DNA of 64,000 bases from Acanthacorydalis orientalis. Lineage: Eukaryota > Arthropoda > Insecta > Megaloptera > Corydalidae. The notes beneath the pieces are model-generated. The model worked only from the letters and a program-made list of their open reading frames with translations, did not search any database and was not told the DNA's origin. The position numbers were made by a program, and so were the translations under genes. This document shows, one piece after another, positions 1 through 14,284 of this stretch (positions are counted from its first letter, which is position 1; every line of letters starts with the position of its first letter). Location: assembly GCA_034766995.1 (NCBI GenBank), contig CM068314.1, positions 11,903,701-11,967,700 of the forward strand, in the 5' to 3' direction.

Positions 1-108
1 AATACTTCATTTACGGAAGGAAATATTGTTTGAATTAAATTAAAAATAAAACGTCATTTTTACTTTGTTATTTTAGAATTAAGATCCTATTAATGTTTAT
101 CAATACTT

Positions 109-110
<2 letters not shown>

Positions 111-179
<69 letters not shown>

Positions 180-184
180 ATATG
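111..184. repeat. (TA)n-(TG)n microsatellite
   Basis: Compound TA then TG array, about 74 bases. Confidence 0.95.
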
Positions 185-2006
185 ATATGTAGATATGGCT
201 TATTATTAATTCATAGTGAAATGAATCGATAAATAAAAACACCTATAAATACCAACCGTTTCTCATTTCTATGTTACTCTTACTGAGTTTCGAAACTTGT
301 CTTAATTTTTCCTATACAAAATTCATTTACATATCAGTTCATGCTAGATCGTGATCATTACTTATCTATTCAGATAAATCAACCGAACAAAATTCAAATT
401 AATTTCATATTAATCGAAGGATAAATGAAAGCTCTCCTAATTTACATATCGATTCTAGGTACTTTGCAATGAAAGATCTGATTGAAATCTGTACTAATGT
501 ATTTCGAAAAAGTAATTTATTTTAAAACACTCTTTCCAGTGCTAGTTTATTATTATTTTTTAGTTAGAATTATATTCGTTCAGCAGAGTTTTAAAGCGTG
601 TCTCACAAAGAAGTGTCAAGCGTTGATGTTCATCAACACTTGATTTTGAAACACATTTATTGACAGTATGGTTTATATATTAACACTTAACAACCTTCAC
701 ACTAAACAGAATATTTTCTTTATTAGAATTTTGTTCTTATTTTGTGTACTTTTAAGTATGTTTTTCTTAACGACTTGTTGAAATTTAAAAATAAATAGAT
801 ACATTTGTACGTTTACTTGTGCTCTTCATTAAGTCATTTTTAACATTATAATTCTTCTTTAGTTATTTAAGTTTTCTGGAAGCAGCACAAGTTAAATTCA
901 TAAACATTAATACTATTGAAATACAAATTTATAAAAATCAATTCTGGTTGAAAAAATGGTAACGCTTGGAATATTGATTTGTTTTTAAAGGGAATATACC
1001 GACAGTGTTTATTGTTTCTCTTGGTAAATTTATTCATTTAGTTTTTTTATATAGTTTTGGTACATTTAGTTTTATATACAAAAATGAAAACTTCAGTTCG
1101 GTTATAAGAAGTGTGAAAATAACGGTTTTATAAATAGAGTAAACGAAAATTTATATAAATTTTGATTCTTGCACATTTCTATATAAATACTTATCTTTAT
1201 AATTAGTTAATTTAACGAATTTAGCAAATAAATATTGTTCTGTTTATTCTTTTCCTTATTTTCGGTAAACTTAAATTGTTATAAAACAGATAAAAGGTAA
1301 CTGTTTTTTCAATCCCGAAATTAAAAAATATTAAATATAAAACCTTTCTCCTCCTATTTGAATTTTACAAAGAATCGTCATTGATCTAATTAATATTTAG
1401 AAATAGAAATGAAAAAATATTGTTCTTAACCTAATTAACCGATTGGAGTAAGACCTCAACGAGAATGTTTAATTTTTAGATTTTATAAAAGTACTGAATA
1501 ATGCACAGAAACATTAATAAAAGCATATACAATAGACATACAAAACATTAAAAACGAAGAGAAAGATGTAGAGAGAAGTAGTGAAAATGAATGAGAGAAG
1601 AATTTAAATAGAATAGTACGAGTATAATTAAATAATTCCGAATATAAAAAAAATGAATTTGAAAAACGTTTGTCAATTGCTAAACATCAATTTAATAATA
1701 AATTATAAGAGACTAATGTATATACAGTTTCAAAAGATATTTTTAACATTGTATTATTTACAATTTTTGTAAATCGTTCAATAAATATTTGATAATATTT
1801 TTTTTAATCCTTCGATAATGAAAGTAAAATATGTACGTTTTCTTCTTTTTAATAATTTAGAGAATTATTTACTATCTTTTCAATAAAATAATTTTCTATT
1901 CAAAATCTTTAGTAAATGTCAAACTGTCTCACTTAATTTCATCTCCTATCGTTAAATTAAATCGAAAATTGGATACATTGTATTAAGAATGTTTATATAC
2001 AAAGGC

Positions 2007-2008
2007 AT

Positions 2009-2042
<34 letters not shown>
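2007..2042. repeat. (CA)n-(TA)n microsatellite
   Basis: Compound array; gives a false valine/cysteine-rich frame on the minus strand. Confidence 0.95.
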
Positions 2043-2043
<1 letters not shown>

Positions 2044-2437
2044 ACAATAGAACAAAATAGCCATTATTTAAAATAATGAAAAAAGTGTACGTACAATAAA
2101 TGATCAATACAAGATGCCTTATAAGGGAGACAGCGTTCATCTTAACAATTCCGATATAACTAATGCCAAGGTTGGAGAAAGTTTTATCTATAATCAGATA
2201 TTTCAATGTTAATTTCAATTAAAAACCTTAAACTACTATTAAAATAAATTATAAAACATTTATGTTTTTAATCGATTTTTTGACTATAATTATTTATTCA
2301 ATCGATAGGAAACGTTTACCTGTACTGATCACTTCTAATATACAGACATAATAAAGGTAAAATAATGTTTAATATTTTAAAATAGATGTACATGCTTTGT
2401 AGTATTTACGTACATATTTTACATATATCACATACAG

Positions 2438-2440
<3 letters not shown>

Positions 2441-2494
<54 letters not shown>
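2441..2494. repeat. (TA)n microsatellite
   Basis: Uninterrupted TA run of about 50 bases. Confidence 0.95.
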
Positions 2495-2497
<3 letters not shown>

Positions 2498-2999
2498 CAA
2501 AAATCTGAATTTTTATTTAAATATGTTTAGCACGTTTTATAAATTATTTGCAAATAAATGATTGGTTAATTGTATGCATAACTTGATGACATTTTTATGG
2601 TTGTTTTTAATTTTTAATTAACGCTTTGTTTAATTTTTGGTATACACTTGTGTTTATATTTTACACTTTTACCTTTACCGTTCTTTTTTTACCACTTGCA
2701 CTTTTCTAAATATACTTAATGTAATATAAATCAAGCATGTTTTAACACCTTTCTATTTTTTATTTTTATATCCTATAACCTTTTTTTTATTAAAAGTTTA
2801 TTATCTAAAGAATAACACTTATTTAGAGAAGAACTTGAAACAGGGTCAATGTAATAATTATGATTTTAGCACTATCTAAATTTATTTTCACAAATGAATG
2901 TTTACTCTTAAAAGACCATATTTTTTTCTAATCTAAATATGCAATAGTTGATTAATTTTAAGATTTATAATTAAATATGTTGCATTTCAACTATTTGAA

Positions 3000-3140
3000 G
3001 ATGACAGAATTGCCATCGAAATGCGCATAAATCATAATTGAAATAAATAAGAATCAATTATTTAAATTTTGATTTTAAAAAAGTTTTACGGATTGTGGGG
3101 ATGTGAAAAGTTAATTTATGAAAATGGTTCATTTTAAATT
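3000..3140 (+). repeat. diverged AT-rich repeat family (GATGAYATTG..), copy 1
   Basis: Starts gatgacagaattgccatcga-aatgcgcataaat, then, after an AT-rich stretch, ggattgtggggatgtgaaaa and ttaatttatg. The same order occurs at 8680, 14112, 25601 and 49571. Confidence 0.5.
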
Positions 3141-3933
3141 ATTTTTTTGAATGTTTGTTGTATATTTCGTCACTATGTTTTCAATCAAATTTTCTATTAG
3201 ATTTATTTTAATAATGTATCAATTTAAGACATCTCGCTTTGAAAATATTTTGTTTTAAGTGTTATTTTATCTAGGAAAGTAAGAAGTAGAAGTTCGTATA
3301 TTTTTTTGTAATTTCACAACATTCTAAAAATGTATTCAAATTTATTATTTAATTAAAATAAAAGCGTTTATAATTTTGCATAAAAATATATTTGCTAAGA
3401 TCAATAAGCATATTCATCTAATAGAATATCTCATTTTTACTGCAGTTTTATATAGCAACCCATTTACAAACAGAAGGTTAAACATTAAACGTGACAAAAG
3501 AAATTCCATATAATCAGAACGAGTCTATTTTTGTTTGGAATTGTTGTACGATCGAAACGGCAATGTGAACAATTTGGGTACACTATTTCCTTTGTATTTA
3601 ATATTTGTTTGCTTATTCACTCGTATTGAGCAGATGTTAGCTCATTTAGAGAACATGTCTATTTATAATACCAGTTGAATATTTACATTCAAGCGTTATA
3701 AATTCGAGCTCATTTTCATTTACATAGATATTCTATAAAAACTTATTTTTATAGTATTGACATATACATATGTATTTACATTTTGTAATCCAGTTATTTA
3801 TTGGAATCAGTTTATTCGTTATATGCGACAGACAATAAAACACTCAATAATCTCGTTTTAATATTCATTGCCTATATATTTTTCAATATTTGTCTACAGT
3901 TAATCTTACTGACAGGTTCACACTCACACGCAC

Positions 3934-3936
<3 letters not shown>

Positions 3937-3995
<59 letters not shown>
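3937..3995. repeat. (TA)n microsatellite
   Basis: Uninterrupted TA run of almost 60 bases preceded by a short CA stretch. Confidence 0.95.
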
Positions 3996-3996
<1 letters not shown>

Positions 3997-6344
3997 GAAT
4001 AATTATTTGTATAAAAATTAATATAAAATTAAAAAGTAATACCTTCACAGCTACTAAAGAAATAAAAATAAAAAAATACATGAGTTATGATTTCTTCAAG
4101 TAATAATTGATTTACTTCAATTAAAAAAATACTTATTTATTACTTTTTTACTAAACTCGATATTAAATTATTTAATGTCTTGTTTAAAATCGTTTTATAT
4201 TATGATTTTCTTAAATTAGTTGGTATATAAGTTTACGAACAATCTTTATATTGTAATTCAATGAAAATATACAATTTATAACTTTTAACATTTTATTTTT
4301 CAATCAGCATTCCAATTATAAAATCAATTATTGGATATATGCCTTCACAATTTATTATAACTTCTTTTTTTCAAAAAAAATACGGTTTTTATATAGAATT
4401 AAGTACGGATGAAGTACTTTTGGTTCTTAAGAAAAATAAAAATATATTTTTTCGCTTCAATGAAGTGTGCGTTTAATTTTATTATTGAAATTAGTTGTGA
4501 TTATTAAATTAAAATTAAATGTAGGTGTCAGAAATGAAAATCGAAAATTAGTCAGATAATTGCTATAGGTATGTTAATTTCATAAATTAATTTTTCACTC
4601 TTTTATAAACAATAATTGCTTTTTTATCAGAAATATTCAACGATTGATTATTAATTCTTGTTTTAGAACAATAAAGTTTTTAAAAATCTTTGCGCTTTGA
4701 GGATAATGGCATCTTCATTGAATTACTCTTAAACAAAAATCAAAATTAATCAAAAATTGATTATTAAATATTTTTCAATATATTTGATTAGAAAAAAATA
4801 ATTGCAAGGAAGTGAAAATGAGTTTAGAATATACATTATGACAGAATTATTAATTTTCAATAATAGTTTTTCTACTATATTTGATTAAAAAAGTCTAAGT
4901 AAAAATTAAATTCGTTTTAAATTAAGAAATATTTAATATAAGAAAAGGCCAGTAAATTTAAAGAGTATCTCATTTATATATAATTTTTTTATACTTTAAT
5001 CTTCTCTTTGATATTTAAACTATTATTCACCAGTCTCTTTCACTTCATTGTATTATAAATTTTAATCTAATCGATCATGAACGTTATTATAATACAATAT
5101 TTCACTCTATACAAAAAAATAGAATGTTTCAATTTCAGAATTGAAACTGATCACTTTCCCTAAATATATTAAATGCATAAAATTATTTATCGCGTTGAAA
5201 AGTTTAATTTATATTCAAAATAAATGTATGGCAAAACTTTAAAAAATAAATCAATAATAAATCAAGTAAATGTAATAAAACAAAGATCTCGTTTATTATC
5301 TTGCAAAAAAACGGTTGGTTTCTTACAACTTTTCTTATGAAATGTGAAATTATATAATTATCTTATTTAAAACAACACGATGTCGATATTATTTATGAAA
5401 AAAAGAAATCATATAAACTGAATTAGATATCAATGAAATTATATAAAAGTGTACATGTCGATATAAGAAAAAGTAAGTCAATCATAAAGAGAAACGTATT
5501 AATGCCTTTCTTGTAAATCGCACTTTGGATTATTTCCAGTTTCTTGTACAATTCTAAAATCATGTTTGAGTCAACTTGAGACTTATACATAATTGCTCGC
5601 ATGGATAACTGACCATACCTACAGCGTTTTGGTTACATTCATTTACATACAAATACCGTGGTCAACTATGGAAATCACACGACCACAACTATGACAGAAT
5701 TACATGTACACACATATACATATCATAAATAAGCTCACTGGCACAAAAAAATCTAATTGTAAAATCTTTTAACATGTGTGAAACATTCGTTTTATTTTAT
5801 TTAGTTTTTACTGGGAATTTCAAAGAACAATCCCATGGAATTAATATTCGAGAACATGCTGTTACTGACATGTATTGTGAACTTTTTTTATGTTACCTGG
5901 AACATATGTATATAAAACACATGCTTGTTTAATCTTATAACCAATTATAAATTGTAACTTTGAAAATGGAATCACTTGATAGTTGACAGAGCGTGAAACC
6001 GAATATCTCGTGGCCAATATTAACATATATGTGTTAAATAGTAGTATAAAATTCGATTTTAATTAACGTACAGCCCAATCTATTTAAATTAATACGTTTG
6101 AAAATAAAGAATGTATTTTTTTCTACTTTTAACATTTTCAGACCGCTGAACCGTTTTAATAATAACGATATAGACTATTTTAATTAAAAACAATAAATTT
6201 AGAGTATTTTATATTAGATTTATCCTTGAATAGAATTAGTAAAAATTATTTTTTTTATTATATTCAAGAAATAGTTTAGTTCAGTTCAAGAAATAGTTTA
6301 GTTAGCTATAAAGTTTCCAAGAATTTTTTTAATACATTTTATTT

Positions 6345-6346
<2 letters not shown>

Positions 6347-6397
<51 letters not shown>
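6347..6397. repeat. (TA)n microsatellite
   Basis: Uninterrupted TA run of about 50 bases. Confidence 0.95.
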
Positions 6398-6399
<2 letters not shown>

Positions 6400-6689
6400 A
6401 TATTATTTTAAAAAAAACCATACTATCATAAAAGAAACTTAGAACACCATGTTTACACTTGCTTTTATTAGAATGTTTTACTATTATTTAATTTATTTCA
6501 TAAAATTTTAAACATTTAAAGTCAATGATTTTCTTTCTCAAACAAAATGTTCATTTACATCACAAACTATAAAAAATGTGTGTGCTCAAAATTGTTCAAT
6601 AATTGACTATTGATCATTTTAATTGCTGCTTATACACATTTTGATTCCGATTACATCCTCCTTAAAGTGTCAAATTAAAAAAAAATACA

Positions 6690-6835
6690 AGGTATATAAA
6701 GATTAATTTATTTCTGACTAGACTTTTTATTTATTAAATTTATCTTTAAAAAGCATTCGAGTTCCTAAGCTAAATTTCATGTAATTCTACTTTTTTAAAA
6801 GGTGTTCTTGTGAACAGGATAGTTCAACACAGTGT
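6690..6835. repeat. dispersed repeat, copy A (inverted partner at 10928-11065)
   Basis: Matches the reverse complement of 10928-11065 over about 130 bp: gattaatttatttctgacta, tttatttattaaattt, ctttaaaaagcattc and gaacaggatag. No coding content. Confidence 0.8.
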
Positions 6836-8319
6836 ATGGTAATATTATGGTGATATGGTAATATTAAAGATTGTTATATTCAATTTAAATAAACCATGAT
6901 ATAAATAATTGTTTTTTTTTTAAAAATTAATATATTATTTTCAAAGTAAGTTTTGTGATAATATGAGTAATATTTTTCAATTATCTATATGGGTCTCGTT
7001 TTGAATAAAATTTTGTTAAAAATATTTGACGATTTTTACATAAAATATCAGCTGAAAGTGCAATCTTTTTTACACAGACACATCACAATGTTACTGTATA
7101 TGTATACTCTATACATTTTACTTTTCCACATTGGTTATATTCATAGAATATTTCACAATTATTCATACCTCGCAACAAATATGCATTGTCCCGGATTTCA
7201 CTTTGTCGTCGACAAGTTAAATAAATAGAGAGAATAAAAAGAATCGACACGTTTTCTACAATCAGATTCTATATCAGAAGGAATGATCGTCGATGATGGC
7301 AGTTGAACAACAACAGTGTACATGGTGTTTGTATAGCCTAAAGGACACGTCGTTTTGCGCGGGGTAATAATCATAAATTAAACGCTAGATAATAGTGAGA
7401 CCAACGTCGTACTTTCTGATTGGAAATTATAGATTTGACCAGGAAGCGATGACAGCAACGGATCAAAATGAGTCGTTAATTTTTTTGTTCAGTTTCATTT
7501 TACCTTTAACTTCCTCCCGCACTGTAAGCAGATGGCTGACCGATAATCAGTATGCCAGTGGCGGTTCGTATAGAAAGCAATTAAATGTTAAACGAACCAT
7601 TAATTGTTGTTGAAAGTAAACTATTTATTATTAAATAATTGCAAACAGTATTACAGATAAAGGAAATCAGGGATAAATTCATATGCAAAACTTTAACGCC
7701 ATATTTTTTATATTTATTCTTTGATTTATTTCTTTATTATAAAATGTATTGACTTAATTAAACTTTAAAATATCTCTTAAATTGGACATAGTTAAATTAT
7801 ATGAACTTTATAAATCGATTATAATTCAAGAACGTTAGTGCGTAACTTATTATGCTATCCACATCTGTAGTCAAAAGAATATTTTTTGTAAAGCTTGTTG
7901 ACCTTTCTGATCTTCTAGCTGTTAACCATTGATATATGACAAAGGCAACTTGGTGTAACTAATCACGTTCACCCCAATGTAAATATACACATTGCTACCA
8001 GTTAAATAAGATTACATGAAGTATAAGACAGCAATTTATATTTATATAGGAGTGTAAAAATAAGAACTATACATAATATGAAGTGTTTAATTATAATTAA
8101 TTTTGCTTTTGTACTTTTTTTTATTTGTTTATCAAATCAAGTTTATTAAGTATATTTTTAATAGTAGTTAATTATGTTTAAATTGCAAAATCGGTCAATA
8201 TTTAACCAATAAACAAACTAATTAGATTAAAAATAAATTAATGAAAAATTTAACGGAAATTTCATTTTAAAACCAATGATATTACATATTGTATCTGAAA
8301 CAATTTTTCTCATAATATA

Positions 8320-8613
8320 TCAGGTTGGTAGAAAAATAATTGCAGTTTATGACCTTCAAATTCATATACATTTTTAATTTAAGTGGTTTTAAGTGGTCCA
8401 GAATTGTTGAATGACTAACGCCTAACTTTTGTGCAAGCTCTCGAATGTTTTGGGTGGTTTTGATTTAATTAACGTTTTTAGTTGGTCGTTATGAACTGAT
8501 ACATATAGAAAAAATGCACTTTAAAATGATATTATCATGAACACACTTTGTTTGAAAAATATAAGATAAGAATTCAGAAAACAAAAACCGGAATTATTTT
8601 CCTACCAACCAAA
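8320..8613 (-). mobile_element. internally deleted mariner (Hsmar1/SETMAR-like), 294 bp
   Basis: Terminal inverted repeats: left TCAGGTTGGTAGAAAAATAA, right (reverse complement) TTTGGTTGGTAGGAAAATAA, each flanked by TA. The interior, read on the minus strand, keeps part of the second helix-turn-helix of an Hsmar1-like transposase: [14 protein letters not shown], then after a frameshift RELAQKLGVSHSTILDHLK. That runs straight into the 3' terminal sequence. No DDE catalytic region is present, so the copy is non-autonomous. Confidence 0.85.
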
Positions 8614-8679
8614 TAGTTTTTGTAACTGTGGGTAATTTTATTTTCATAAATGAATTTATCGATTTGTTATAATCTGAGA

Positions 8680-8775
8680 ATGACAGTAACGTCATTGAAA
8701 TTCGCATTAACAAGAATCAAAAAAAATGGTATTTATAAAATAATTGAACAAAGAGCGAAAAAATCATTCGTGAAG
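8680..8775 (+). repeat. GATGAYATTG repeat family, copy 2 (weak)
   Basis: atgacagtaacgtcattgaa-attcgcattaacaagaatc, then gagcgaaaaaatcattcgtg. Weakest of the five in this orientation. Confidence 0.4.
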
Positions 8776-9148
8776 ATATTTTTTTTATCGTATATTTTTT
8801 AAACACTTTTAATATATGTGATTATTATTTTTATTTTTTAAGATATTAATAAAATAGTAGTTTAAATATTCGTTAATAATAAATAATAACATTTGTTAAA
8901 ATTTATCTGTGTTTTTATATCGATTTGGAATACTATTTGAATTTACATAATCGATTTTCACTTTTGCATCATTTTCTTATATTTGAGATTCAAAGGACTG
9001 TAAAAATAACTAAATGTAGAACAGAAACGTAAATCATAAAATCGATCGAATATAATTATCGTTTGAAATTTGAATTAATTTATTAGAATTTTTTCAATAA
9101 ATTGCAGCATTAACAATTTTAGTATTTCGTTATTCCTTACATCTAGAA

Positions 9149-9345
9149 TTGTTGTCTTGAGAGTATTCATCCTTTTGGATCATCTGAGTGTCTGTTTTTC
9201 ACTATTTGTTTCAACACGTGTATCATCTTCAAGTAGATTTTAGAAATGTTCAGTCTTATATCTAGCTGAAGATGGCACGCATACTGAAACTAGTAGTGGA
9301 AAATAGACATAGACGATTCAAAATGATGAATGTCATCAGAAAAAA
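9149..9345. mobile_element. MITE with ~60-bp imperfect inverted repeats
   Basis: Left arm gagtattcatccttttggat with catctgagtgtctg; the right arm read in reverse is gacattcatcattttgaatc with gtctatgtct. Related ends occur at 55952-56085 and 62470-62535. No coding content and no recognised superfamily. Confidence 0.6.
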
Positions 9346-10927
9346 GGTTCAACGGAATCATAGGTATAAAACATACAATTATAATCTAGAATTCTGTTTT
9401 AATGTTTCTTTTATTGCAAACAGCTATTTCCTGATATGATCTGAAAGAATTTCGAATATGTTCTTTTTCAGTGTAAAACTTAGTGAATCATTTAATGTTT
9501 TATGGCCATATGAGATAAAACAGCTGTGAACTATATTTAATATACGTTTTTGTTATCATTTATAAATAGAGCACATCTGTCGATCAAAGAATGTACGCCA
9601 CTGTCGTCAATGTAATTTGTATTTCTGATGACAATAATTGCTCATTGTATATAATTAATCAATTTAATCAATGTTCGTTTTAGAAAGGATTGATTATTAT
9701 GATCGCGTAGCAATTACACATATGGAAGCGGTACTTTTCAAATGTCTCCGCGTCTATACCAGATCTGAGATAATCTTGTCAGTAAGTCAATCACATTGTT
9801 GATTTTCACTCGGCAATTTGCTAAAGACTACTCGTAATCTGATCAGCTGTTTGTTTATTTGTTATGTAGAACGAATCGTATTGTTAATATATTCACTCGT
9901 TCTTGTTCATGTACAACGAATTAAATATTTGTACTGTGACAGTGGATCGAAATGAAAATTTATCGAACTGTCAGACCATTTACCATACGAGTTTTGTTTG
10001 TTTACGTTTCACTGTCGTGTACTATTCTTCTATTTTATATAATACACGTCGAATGATAAAAAAAGAATAATTTGTTAAACTATCTATTTAGGTCACTAGT
10101 GTACTTCGTGTATTCATTCGTTTACCTTTCAGGATGTCTTGATATCAAATTACAACTAACCGGTCTTAATAAGTTGTTTTATCACCATTCTCCTATTCAC
10201 TACAACAAAATAAATTATTATACTTAATTATATGCTGTATCATACTAATTATATAGGTTTTTTTTTCATATAATTACTTAGATATATAGACTAACTCATT
10301 GAAAATAAATTAATTTTGTGTTTAACCTTTTATCGTTAATTCTTATGTACAACTTGCATCATATAAAAAAAAACTACAAATTAATACTAAATTTATAAAT
10401 TCATTAAAATTTCGTTTATATAAACATAGGTACAGAGGAAGAAAAGAACATAAAGTAACAGGATGTAAAAAGCATAGTTCACAATAGTTCTTGTATGAAG
10501 GTTATAATAACTGTTTGAAAATTACTTCACTATAAACAGTATTTTAAATAAAGAACATAAAATTTATTGGCAGTTTAATTCTTAAGCATTAATTTATTCA
10601 CAACAACGGTATATTTATATAATCTTGGATTCAACACGCGGGAACATCTTAAACGTTCACTTATAATTTCTGTGTGTGGTCTCTAAATTCCAGTCTATAT
10701 TATGATGTACCGGTGATTTATGTATCCGTTTTAAGAAAAGTAAGGTGAGATACTAACTGAATTACATCGGAAACTTTGTACATGTAAATTCATTGTAATT
10801 TTTTTATAACTCTTGGACTTTATATAACTAAAACTCACAAGATTATAAATATATATATATATATATTGTAATGTCTCTATGTATATAACATGGTAGACAT
10901 GGTATATAACATGTCATAAGTACTTAC

Positions 10928-11065
10928 ATGTACTGTTAAGCTATCCTGTTCAAAAGAAAATCTGTTAAAAAATGTAGATCTAGCTTATGAACTTGAATGC
11001 TTTTTAAAGATAACAAATTTAATAAATAAAACGTCTAGTCACAGAAATAAATTAACTAAAATTAT
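10928..11065. repeat. dispersed repeat, copy B (inverted partner at 6690-6835)
   Basis: The reverse complement aligns with 6690-6835 with scattered substitutions and short indels. The distance between copies is about 4.2 kb. Confidence 0.8.
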
Positions 11066-12524
11066 AGTCAAGAGAAAAAAAATGAAATGAATTAAAAAAT
11101 ATTTATATTGAGTTATGAATATTAAATTGATAAGTAACTAGCAACTGTATTTATGTTTTTTAAATTTATTTTAGAATACTGCCATTTGTTAAAATCATTA
11201 TTAATTTGAAACAATCGGCTTATATTGAAAAGTATATTTCTTGATCCTGCAGTAATAAATTTGAATAAGTAATCTAATATTAAACTTTTCTGAAATTCTG
11301 GGATTCATTGCTCTAACATTCATAAATAAAAAGCCAGCTAAGTACACTAAATAAGCTGTATAAATTACAGTTCAAAAATGAATATTTTAAATGGATTTAA
11401 ATTAAAAATAGAAACACCGAATCCATGGTGTATCTTATTAAAAATAATGAACAGGAATAAAAAAAGAGTACATGGAATAACTACACTAGTTCTAGTTCTA
11501 TTTATATATTACTATTTGCATTTAGTTAAACTAATCAACAAATACTTTAAATTCTATTCTTGCTAAACGTCACAGCGTATTAACCATAAAAACCACAGAA
11601 ACGTTGAACTCGCTGACAACAAACACACCGCTTTAACCATCCAACTTGCTGTTCTGTCATTTGCTTTGACTAAATTTGTTCAACATTCATTTCTCAGCGA
11701 AAGAAACACGACTCAAGAATACTCAACCTCTAATTTATTTCGTTTACTTTAAAGTACAGAATAGTAAATGTGTTTATTGAAATAATAAGAATTTTATGAA
11801 ATAAATAAAAAAAATATTCTTTAAAAAAGGTATTATAAAAGAAAGAAAAAACATTCAATATAGCAATATAAACAGAAAATTTACAAAAAGAAAATCAAAC
11901 AATAATAATAAATAAAACGAATATTTATGTTATTAATTTATTTCTTTATAAGTTTAAATATTTCGTCACAGTTTAACGGACATACAAGACTAAATTAATT
12001 TCGTATTTAAATTTTTTATGCCATAACAAGTGAAATTTTATTAAAATTATATATATATATATATATATATTCGTAAATATGTACATACAAAACATTTAGT
12101 CTCATATTTAAAATGACAAGAATAATGGATGTTTCATAAAAAATATAAAACGTAATTAATAAATCTTTCATCGAATATTCAAATTGAATACAAGAAATAC
12201 TCTTTCTTTTATATTTGATATCTTAATTCATTTCGATTCACCTCAGGCATATGAAAAATACATAATCATCGTAGCGTAAAGAAAAGTTTTTGTACACAAT
12301 TTTGAATACTATTATCGTACTATAAATTTCAATTAAATATTGATTTCTAAATGAGTATTACAATTTATACATATTATTTGAATAGTATTTATGAACTGTA
12401 AATACTGAATTTAATATATCTAAAATTTTAATAGTTTCATTTGTATAACTTTAAGTACATAATCCCATTTTCCTTTAACGCCATCAATTAATTTTGAAAC
12501 TATATGTCATAATTTAAACTTAGA

Positions 12525-12530
<6 letters not shown>

Positions 12531-12567
<37 letters not shown>

Positions 12568-12713
12568 ATTGTGTTTAGTTATTAAGAATTTTTATATAGA
12601 ATACATAAATTTATGTATAACTTTCCCAACATTTTAATCGGCCTTATATTATTATGAAAAAGAAGAATTTTCTAATGTCTAAAAGAAAGAGAAAAACACT
12701 TTTTATTTTTTTA

Positions 12714-12752
<39 letters not shown>
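12531..12752. repeat. two (TA)n microsatellites
   Basis: TA arrays at about 12531-12562 and 12719-12752, with AT-rich non-coding sequence between. A shorter one lies at 12048-12070. Confidence 0.9.
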
Positions 12753-12757
<5 letters not shown>

Positions 12758-13486
12758 GCTTTTACAGCTTTGCTATATATCAAAAAATGTTTGAATTTTC
12801 ATAAATAACGTAAAAATACATGTATAGAACAGCAACGTTGACAAATGTTTTCAGCAACAAGTATGGTTTGTATTATTACTAATTTCATATAACAGTCTCA
12901 TCCAGAAAATATCTTGTTAAAAAAAGTTTTTGAAGTAAAAAAATGAAGTTAAAAATTATCATTAATCATCAGAATTTTATAAGTTATTACTCGAACTTAG
13001 AATGCATTTTAAAACAAATTACTGTCAAAAATTAATAAAGTGGATTAATGAATCTACACATATAGTAATAAAAAAATATAACTACATGGCGAAGATATAA
13101 GCATTAGATATATCTTCATAAATTAATTTTAATTCCTACACAAATCATATACTATTTTTCTGTTCAAGAATATTCAGTAATTGACTATTGATAAAATAAA
13201 TTTAAAAGTAACAATTTTATAAAAAGATAATCTAATTTAATATAAAAATTAATTTCAACAAAATTTAATTACATTTTACATCAATTTTTACCTAATTTAC
13301 TCAAGGACATTAGTTTTTCTCTGACATTCTAGACAAACTATACAATATTAATATTAAATACATGATCGATACTAAAATTACTATTAATCATTTATGTAAT
13401 GATTATTCATCACATTCTTTTAAAAATTTAAAATCTTCGGTTCAATATTTTGTCTGTGATGATGCATGTGTAACATCACCAAATAT

Positions 13487-13489
13487 ATA

Positions 13490-13560
<71 letters not shown>
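13487..13560. repeat. (ATACAT)n-(TA)n compound microsatellite
   Basis: Six-base unit acatat repeated several times, decaying into a pure TA run. Confidence 0.95.
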
Positions 13561-14111
13561 TGCTTGAGTGTGTACTCAATCTGAATTTAACAATAAAAAA
13601 AAACATCCATCTTGAAATAAATAATGTGACGTCCTAATTCGAATACTGGAATTACATGTGATAGTTATCTAAGTGTTGATTCTTGACACTATAAGTAGTG
13701 ATCGTTATCTGTAACTTCTTCAATACAACTTTATCTATTCGCTTTGAGGCGTAGATATATACATAAAGTAACACGCAGGAAAAAATGTCTGTAACAAGAT
13801 AATACAAAACCACACACATCGATTCAGTATCAGTGTTAATATTTCAGTAAATGTATTCGAATATTTTTTAAATAACTATCTTTACATTAATAAGAGATCA
13901 TTTAGATCACTTAAAGTTAATTATTCCGAATGATATATTAGACAAGTCTATGATTAGTAATGAAATTTATTTTTGTAATGTTGTTACCGTTTGTTTGAAC
14001 ATTTTAATATTCTCAGTGTCGTTAATATTACAAGATAAATTAAAAACGAGCGTATAGAAAAAAATAAATCTTTAAAGTAGAGATTTTTCTGTACCTTGTC
14101 TTTTTAAACAT

Positions 14112-14225
14112 GATGATATTGTCATCGAAATACGCATAAGCGACAATCAGAACTGATCAGTATCATTTATTGGATATTTTTTGTGATTTGTGGAGTGAAA
14201 ATATATTCATTTGTGGAAAATTGAA
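14112..14225 (+). repeat. GATGAYATTG repeat family, copy 3
   Basis: gatgatattgtcatcgaaat-acgcataagcgacaatcag, then gtgatttgtggagtgaaaat and catttgtggaaaattg. Close to a consensus. Confidence 0.55.
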
Positions 14226-14235
14226 ATAAAAATTA

Positions 14236-14284
14236 TATATATATATATATATATATAGATAGATAGATATGTGTGTGTGTATAT
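14236..14284. repeat. (TA)n-(GATA)n-(TG)n compound microsatellite
   Basis: Three unit types in series within 50 bases. Confidence 0.9.

Noticed and set aside
3801..4081. Open frames rich in IYIYIY, CVCVCV or MYVC on both strands here and at about 22050, 26000, 33200, 46650, 47300, 50300, 53640, 54290 and 63510.
   Set aside because: They are translations of TA, CA or ATAC microsatellites that happen to lack stops. No homology or codon pattern outside the repeat.
7395..7613. 72-codon plus-strand frame.
   Set aside because: No recognisable domain or supporting context; more likely part of a conserved non-coding patch.
11378..11566. 62-codon frame with an apparent transmembrane end.
   Set aside because: AT-rich random frame; composition alone gives the hydrophobic residues.
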